In this document: in pieces, positions 16,527 to 21,295 of the stretch
How the letters are laid out: every line of letters begins with the position of its first letter
How positions within the stretch are numbered: the stretch's first letter is position 1
Origin: an uncultured Clostridia bacterium
Lineage (GTDB): Bacteria; Bacillota; Clostridia; Peptostreptococcales; Anaerovoracaceae
Direction: 5' to 3'
Assembly: GCA_934277655.1 (NCBI GenBank)
Contig: CAKQVC010000007.1
Span: forward strand, 1-21,295
DNA length: 21,295 bases
Made by a program: the position numbers and the translations under genes
Notes under the pieces: generated by a model
What the model was told of the DNA's origin: nothing
The model's input: only the letters and a program-made list of their open reading frames with translations
Databases searched by the model: none

Positions 16527-17462
16527 ATGAACATTCTGAAAGCAGAACAGATTGGAGAAATGGCAGTCAGAGCCCTCCGGATGGAAGCTTCTGCAACGCC
16601 GAAGCCGGGGCTTGTTGACCGTGAAAACAGTGGGGCTCATACTGATATGGATTATCCGATGTTTCTGACCAGTTGTGTAGCTTTGAAACCTTGCTTTACT
16701 GCCTGTACACAGACTGGCATCCAGGGCGCCGGAAAAAAGCCGGAGACTTTGGTATCAACACTCCGCCAGATTGGAAGATGCGGGGAGATTGCCATGTATG
16801 GAGCGACAAAAGGTGTCAATACCCATAAGGGTGCAATCTTTTCCATGGGAATCTTATGTTGTGCACTGGGAAAGCTGACTGCGGAAGCTGAGGGAAACAA
16901 AGAAATCACGCCAAACAGAGAAAGAGGTTCTGCTGTACAGATGTGTGTTACAGGCGGCAGATTTGAACTGGAGAAATTTAAACTGAAAGAATCTGAACTG
17001 CAGAGTTTGTGCCGGCAGATTGCCTCCGCCCTGCTGAAGCAGGACACTGCTTCAGCCACCCACGGAATGAAAGCCCGTGGGGACGCCGCCTGTGGCGGCG
17101 TCAGGGCGGAGGCACTGTCCGGTTTTGAAAGTGCGTTCGGAACCGGGCTTGCTGTTATCCGCTCATCTGTCAGGGAAGGGATTCCCTGCGAACGGGCAAT
17201 GATCCGGGCACTGATGGCACTGATCTGCAGAACCGATGACAGCAATGTAGTTTACCGGGGAGGAGCAGAAGGCCTTGCCTTTTTAAAACAGCAGGCAGCT
17301 GATGTTTTGCGCCGGGCAGAATGGAAGAATGAAGAATGTCTTGACATGGTAAGAGAGCTTGATAAGGCATGTAGGGAGAAGAATTTAAGTCCGGGAGGAA
17401 GTGCTGATCTGCTGGCTTTTTCGACCATGTTATATATGATTTTTGATGAGGTATCGCTATGA
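16527..17462 (+). CDS. citG: Triphosphoribosyl-dephospho-CoA synthase
   Basis: A 311-residue CitG. It joins dephospho-CoA and ATP to make 2'-(5''-triphosphoribosyl)-3'-dephospho-CoA, the precursor of the prosthetic group of citrate- and citramalate-lyase acyl carrier proteins. Family signatures are ATPKPGLVDRENSGAHTDMD (about 23-42), GATKGVNTHKGAIFSMG (about 91-107), SATHGMKARGD and, near the C-terminus, DSNVVYRGG and SPGGSADLLA. It begins 6 bases after mal with AAGGAA upstream, and overlaps citD by ATGA, so the lyase genes are coupled to the pathway. It is a stand-alone CitG rather than a CitXG fusion. The partner transferase CitX, which attaches the group, is not found in the window. Confidence 0.93.
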   Translation: MNILKAEQIGEMAVRALRMEASATPKPGLVDRENSGAHTDMDYPMFLTSCVALKPCFTACTQTGIQGAGKKPETLVSTLRQIGRCGEIAMYGATKGVNTHKGAIFSMGILCCALGKLTAEAEGNKEITPNRERGSAVQMCVTGGRFELEKFKLKESELQSLCRQIASALLKQDTASATHGMKARGDAACGGVRAEALSGFESAFGTGLAVIRSSVREGIPCERAMIRALMALICRTDDSNVVYRGGAEGLAFLKQQAADVLRRAEWKNEECLDMVRELDKACREKNLSPGGSADLLAFSTMLYMIFDEVSL

Positions 17463-17731
17463 TTAAAACGAACGCATGCGCCGGAACTTTAGAATCCAGC
17501 GACATTTATGTAGAAGTACAGCCGCTGGCAGAAGGAAGCGGCATCCAGCTGGATGTGAGCTCCGTGGTTTATGAACAGTTTGGAAAGGAAATTGAAGCTG
17601 TGATCATGCAGACTCTGGAAGAATTGGGGGAAACAGATGTAAAACTGACCGCCAGTGACCGGGGCGCTGTTGACTGCACGATTCGTGCAAGAGTGGAAAC
17701 GGCGGTATGCCGCGGGAAAGGAGAACAGTAG
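17459..17731 (+). CDS. citD: Citrate/citramalate lyase acyl carrier protein (gamma subunit)
   Basis: A 90-residue acyl carrier protein. The motif AGTLESSD carries the serine (S13, aligning with Ser14 of E. coli CitD) to which the triphosphoribosyl-dephospho-CoA group is attached; the acetyl thioester on this arm is exchanged for the substrate. Further family residues include GSGIQLDVSSVVYEQFG and DRGAVDCTIRARVE. It overlaps citG by four bases and is followed three bases later by citE. By context the lyase acts on (S)-citramalate. Confidence 0.94.
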   Translation: MIKTNACAGTLESSDIYVEVQPLAEGSGIQLDVSSVVYEQFGKEIEAVIMQTLEELGETDVKLTASDRGAVDCTIRARVETAVCRGKGEQ

Positions 17732-17733
17732 AT

Positions 17734-18597
17734 ATGAGAAGAAGCATGCTTTTTTTTCCGGGAAATAGTGCGAATATGCTGCTGAATGCTGATTATCTGG
17801 GGTCTGACAGCATCATTTTAGACTTGGAGGATGCGGTAGCACAAGCCGAAAAAGACTCCGCACGAATCCTGGTTCGTAATGCAATTCTTTCTCTGGGATT
17901 TACAAAGGAAGTGATCGTGCGCATCAATCCGCTCGACAGTCCATATTGGGAGAAAGACCTGGAGCAGATCATCCCGGCTAAGCCGGATATGATCATGCCA
18001 ACGAAAGTCAGTGGGGCGGACTATGTCCAGACCATTTCGAAAAAAATCGCACAGGTTGAAGAAAAATGCGGTATAGAGATTGGCACAGTTAAATTGATCC
18101 CTTTGATTGAAACGGCATTGGGGGTTGAAAAAGCCTTTGAGATCGCAACAGCAGATCCACGTGTAAAAGCCATTTTCCTCGGAGGAGAAGATTTAACGGC
18201 TGATATGCAGTGTAAACGGACGAAGGAGGGTAAAGAAATTTTTTATGCCCGGTCCCGCATGGTCATGGCAGCACGTGCAGCAGGAATTGATGTATATGAC
18301 ACACCATGGACAGATGTCGAAGATTATGACGGATTGATCGAAGACGCAAAATTTGCCAAGAGCCTGGGATTTTCGGGCAAGTCGTCCATTTCACCACGCC
18401 ACGTACGCTTTATCAATGAAATTTTCAGTCCGACAGAGGCAGAAATCCAGTATGCACATGATGTATTTGCGGCTATCGAAAAAGGCAAAGCAGAAGGCAA
18501 AGGCGTTGTTTCTCTTCGTGGAAAAATGATCGATGCCCCAATCGTTGCAAGAGCCAGACAGGTTCTGGAAACAGCCGAAGCGATGGGTATCCGTTGA
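17734..18597 (+). CDS. citE: Citrate/citramalate lyase beta subunit (CitE)
   Basis: A 287-residue TIM-barrel lyase subunit, which cleaves the acyl-carrier-protein thioester (here probably citramalyl, giving pyruvate and acetyl-ACP). It begins MRRSMLFFPGNSANML and has the conserved DLEDAVAQAEKDSAR, RINPLDS, LIPLIETALGVEKA, GGEDLTADM and GFSGKSSISPRHV. ATG 17734 was chosen because it matches the family start and follows GGAAAGGAG; the earlier in-frame ATG at 17707 lies inside citD and would add nine unrelated residues. The sequence does not by itself separate citrate from citramalate as substrate. Confidence 0.95.
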   Translation: MRRSMLFFPGNSANMLLNADYLGSDSIILDLEDAVAQAEKDSARILVRNAILSLGFTKEVIVRINPLDSPYWEKDLEQIIPAKPDMIMPTKVSGADYVQTISKKIAQVEEKCGIEIGTVKLIPLIETALGVEKAFEIATADPRVKAIFLGGEDLTADMQCKRTKEGKEIFYARSRMVMAARAAGIDVYDTPWTDVEDYDGLIEDAKFAKSLGFSGKSSISPRHVRFINEIFSPTEAEIQYAHDVFAAIEKGKAEGKGVVSLRGKMIDAPIVARARQVLETAEAMGIR

Positions 18598-18676
18598 TCA
18601 GAACAAGTAACGTGTGATTATGGAAACGAGACGTTAAGAACAAACAGATAGAGCAAGTAGAGCGAGGTCATGAAAA

Positions 18677-20089
18677 ATGAAAACAAAATTAGTAAATGAT
18701 ATAAAAGAGGCAATTAAGCTTTCAGGTTTGCAAGATGGCATGACCATTTCCTTTCATCATCATCTCCGCAATGGGGATATGGTAGCGGTCATGGTCCTGG
18801 ACGCTATCAGTGAACTGGGGATTAAAGATCTGAACGTTAATATCAGTTCCATTTTTGACACCCACTCGCCGTTTATAGACTATATCAGAGATGGTGTTGT
18901 TACTGGAATTGAAACCGACTATATGGGAGGGATCGTAGGAAGAGCAGTCAGCCAGGGAATACTGAAAAAACCGGTTACTTTCAGAACCCACGGAGGCCGT
19001 CCAGCTGACATTATCAGCGGCAGATCGCCGATAGATGTTGCATTTATTGCGGCACCGACATCTGATCCGATGGGAAACTGCAGTGGTAAATACGGAAAAT
19101 CTGCCTGCGGATCGTTAGGTTATGCGTTTGCGGATGCCATGTATGCGAAAAAATCGGTTGTCATTACCGACAACCTGGTGGACTATCCACTTACAGACTT
19201 TTCAATCGCAGAGGACTATATTGACTATGTTGTGAATGTAGATAAAATAGGAGAGCCATCCGGCATTGTTTCCGGAACGACAAGAATAACCAAGGATCCG
19301 GTAGGACTGGTCATTGCAGATTATGCGGCAAGAGCAATTGAGGCTTCCGGTCTGCTCAAAGACGGATTTTCTTTCCAGACAGGTGCGGGCGGTGCATCGC
19401 TGGCGGCTGCAAAATATCTGCAGGATATTATGCTTCGTAAGGGCATTAAGGGCAGTTACGGTCTGGGCGGCATCACAAGCTATATGGTAGATATGATGAA
19501 CAGTGGCTGTTTTAAGGCATTGTTGGATGTACAGTGTTTCGATCTGGGGGCTGTTGAATCCATTCGTACCAATCCAAATCATAGGGAAGTAACGGCTTCC
19601 CATTATGCAAGCCCGGCAGCGGCAAGCAGTGCAGTGGACAGCCTGGATGTGGTAATTCTAGGAGCAACTGAGATTGATACGGAATTTAACGTAAACGTTC
19701 ACACAGATTCCAATGGCTATATTATGGGAGGCAGCGGCGGTCACAGCGATACGGCAGCCGGTGCAAAAATGTCCATGATCGTAGCACCGCTTTCCAGAGC
19801 ACGTCTTCCGATCGTTGTGGATAAAGTTCTTTGCAAGTCAACACCGGGTTCTACTGTTGATGTGCTGGTAACGCAGAGAGGGATTGCAGTCAATCCGTGC
19901 AGACAGGATCTTTCGGAACGCTTCCGGGCGAGTGGTCTTCCGGTTGTGGACATTATGGAACTTCGTGATGCGGCAGAGAAACTGAACGGCAAGGCGAGAA
20001 AATCGGTTCTGGGAGATCAGGTAGTAGCAAATGTGCTGTATCGTGACGGAACGCTGCTGGATCAGATCTATAACGTACCTGTAAAATAG
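18677..20089 (+). CDS. citF: Citrate/citramalate lyase alpha subunit (CitF, ACP transferase)
   Basis: A 470-residue CoA-transferase-like subunit, which swaps the acetyl group on CitD for the substrate, releasing acetate. Strong family segments are LSGLQDGMTISFHHHLRNGD, THGGRPADIISG, CGSLGYAFADA, FSFQTGAGGASLA, GLGGITSYMVDM, LDVQCFDLGAVES, TEIDTEFNVNVHTDS and GGSGGHSDTAAGAK. It is about 40 residues shorter at the N-terminus than E. coli CitF (510), which lacks nothing obvious in the catalytic part. The ribosome site is GCGAGGT at 18662-18668. A gap of 79 bases separates it from citE. Confidence 0.95.
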   Translation: MKTKLVNDIKEAIKLSGLQDGMTISFHHHLRNGDMVAVMVLDAISELGIKDLNVNISSIFDTHSPFIDYIRDGVVTGIETDYMGGIVGRAVSQGILKKPVTFRTHGGRPADIISGRSPIDVAFIAAPTSDPMGNCSGKYGKSACGSLGYAFADAMYAKKSVVITDNLVDYPLTDFSIAEDYIDYVVNVDKIGEPSGIVSGTTRITKDPVGLVIADYAARAIEASGLLKDGFSFQTGAGGASLAAAKYLQDIMLRKGIKGSYGLGGITSYMVDMMNSGCFKALLDVQCFDLGAVESIRTNPNHREVTASHYASPAAASSAVDSLDVVILGATEIDTEFNVNVHTDSNGYIMGGSGGHSDTAAGAKMSMIVAPLSRARLPIVVDKVLCKSTPGSTVDVLVTQRGIAVNPCRQDLSERFRASGLPVVDIMELRDAAEKLNGKARKSVLGDQVVANVLYRDGTLLDQIYNVPVK

Positions 20090-20238
20090 CACTCCGGCAG
20101 GACGGTTTCTTTTTTCGGATGCTGTGCGCAGCAAGGAAAGAAGAACGAAAAACATAGGAATGAAAACAAGCACAGAAACCAGAAAAAACATAGAAACGGA
20201 AAATATAAGAAACAGGAAACAGAAGGCGGGGGAACAGC

Positions 20239-21295
20239 ATGATTTTTTACACAGAAGAAATAAAGATCGACCAAGCAGAAAAACTGCTGGCTTCCTGCAA
20301 CCTGAAATGTCCTGAAGGTGTTGATTATACGGTTGGGGTATTTCTGCAGGAAAACAGTGTGCAGGAAACGTGCAACGATAAAAATCGGTTGGTAGGATGT
20401 GGAAGCCTGAAAAAAGATATGATCCAGGGCATTGCGGTTGATCCGGCATTTCAGGGAGAAGACTTGACTGCAAAGATCCTTACACATTTGATTCAGAAAG
20501 CAGCAGCACAGGGGATCACGAGTCTGTATCTGTTTACAAAACCGGAAAAAGCCATGTCATTTACCGGACTGGGATTTCATCAGATTATTTCGGCAAGGCC
20601 ATATGCGGCACTTTTGGAATGGGGTAGTGGCGGTATAGAAGAGTACCTTGAAACGATACGGAAATATCGTAAATCAAAAACAGGAGCGGACGACAAAGCC
20701 GATTCTGATTCAGTCTGCGGTCTTGTCATGAACTGCAATCCGTTTACCAAAGGACATCGGTATCTGGTGGAGAAAGCGGCAGGCGCCTGCAGTCAGGTTT
20801 ACCTTCTGGTCGTTGAAGAAGATAAGTCACTCTTTTCGTTTCAGGATCGGATGAACATGGTTAAGGATGGAGTGAGGGATCTGAAGAATGTAACCGTTCT
20901 GCCGGGCGGACGATATGCAGTATCAGAACTGACGTTTCCAAGCTACTTTACGAAAGATGAAAATCTAGCGGCAGCTCATGCGGCAGTTGATGCGGAGCTA
21001 TTCGCTCAGAAGATCGCTCCGGCACTTGGGATTAACCGGCGTTTCATCGGTACAGAGCCTTTATCTGCGGTAACGAAGATCTATAACGAAACTTTGAAGC
21101 AGAGGTTACCGAAGTATGGGATTACCGTCACAGAAATTCCGCGTCTGTCCTGCAGTATGGGATTTGAGATTTCTTCCTGCGGTGGAGATTTTCAGGAACA
21201 ATCCGGCGGTGGCGGCATTTGTGATTTTGCCGGCGATACCTCAGGGAAAATTTTTGATATTGAGTATCCACCTGTCAGTGCAACCCGTGTGAGGC
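20239..21295 (+). CDS. citC: Citrate lyase ligase (acetate:ACP ligase), 3' end outside window
   Basis: The first 352 codons of CitC, which uses ATP and acetate to acetylate, and so activate, the thiol of the CitD prosthetic group. The N-terminal third (about 1-140) is GNAT-like (CGSLKKDMIQGIAVDPAFQG). It is followed by the nucleotidyltransferase domain with the nucleotide-binding motif NPFTKGHRYLVEKAA, VEEDKSLFSFQDRM, FIGTEPLSAVTKIYN and the late motif PPVSATRVR. ATG 20239 follows GGGGG at 20228-20232. Compared with E. coli CitC there are about 35 additional residues (coded by about 21143-21270), rich in Gly, Ser and Cys, between EIPRL and the VSATRVR motif. It is the last gene visible; the cluster may continue. 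Confidence 0.92.
   Translation, partial: MIFYTEEIKIDQAEKLLASCNLKCPEGVDYTVGVFLQENSVQETCNDKNRLVGCGSLKKDMIQGIAVDPAFQGEDLTAKILTHLIQKAAAQGITSLYLFTKPEKAMSFTGLGFHQIISARPYAALLEWGSGGIEEYLETIRKYRKSKTGADDKADSDSVCGLVMNCNPFTKGHRYLVEKAAGACSQVYLLVVEEDKSLFSFQDRMNMVKDGVRDLKNVTVLPGGRYAVSELTFPSYFTKDENLAAAHAAVDAELFAQKIAPALGINRRFIGTEPLSAVTKIYNETLKQRLPKYGITVTEIPRLSCSMGFEISSCGGDFQEQSGGGGICDFAGDTSGKIFDIEYPPVSATRVR

Noticed and set aside
20124..20315. Small plus-strand open frame across the citF-citC gap
   Set aside because: It overlaps the well-supported start of citC in another frame and its translation only reflects the purine-rich spacer.
1..21295. CRISPR arrays, tRNA or rRNA genes, insertion sequences, prophage genes
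   Set aside because: I saw no regularly spaced repeats, tRNA-like cloverleafs, transposases or terminal inverted repeats.

Overview
The window looks like part of an anaerobic, amino-acid-fermenting Clostridia chromosome. I infer an Anaerovoracaceae or Eubacteriales-type host from the gene families, the AGGAGG-type ribosome binding sites and the surface protein's C-terminal domain; no rRNA is present to confirm it. Only the truncated gene at the left edge (nadE, NAD+ synthase) is on the minus strand. Everything from about 640 to the right edge reads on the plus strand.

Left part (1-7704). After divergent nadE comes roughly 700 bases without a gene. The last 220 or so can fold into a compact structured leader with a possible pseudoknot. 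It precedes a secreted surface protein of 725 residues made of a beta-helix-like N-terminal half, a Thr/Ala-rich stalk and a conserved C-terminal module. A terminator separates this from a divergent type IA DNA topoisomerase whose mRNA may be leaderless. An ABC-F (Uup-like) ATPase follows. These look like ordinary chromosomal genes.

Right part (7849-21295). This is an almost complete methylaspartate pathway for glutamate fermentation. In pathway order: glutamate mutase (glmS, glmL, glmE) makes (2S,3S)-3-methylaspartate; methylaspartate ammonia-lyase (mal) makes mesaconate and ammonia; a two-subunit iron-sulfur hydratase, probably mesaconase although fumarase-like in sequence, makes (S)-citramalate; and a citrate-lyase-type complex (citD, citE, citF), here probably citramalate lyase, cleaves it to acetate and pyruvate. 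citG makes the prosthetic-group precursor and citC (cut by the window edge) acetylates the acyl carrier protein. No citX is seen. A GntR-type regulator lies between the hydratase and mutase blocks, so it is the obvious local regulator.

Least explained items: (1) the first gene of the cluster, a P-loop protein whose C-terminus carries a segment like the metal-binding core of the alanyl-tRNA synthetase editing (SAD) domain; (2) a perfect 7-bp palindrome and a second palindrome sharing TGATACAA, exactly 33 bp apart, upstream of that gene; (3) a structured element with mutually exclusive pairings and a U-tract between the regulator and glmS; (4) the pseudoknotted leader before the surface protein; (5) an extra stretch of about 35 residues in CitC. 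The metabolic pathway itself is well known. These regulatory and accessory parts are the candidates for something undescribed.
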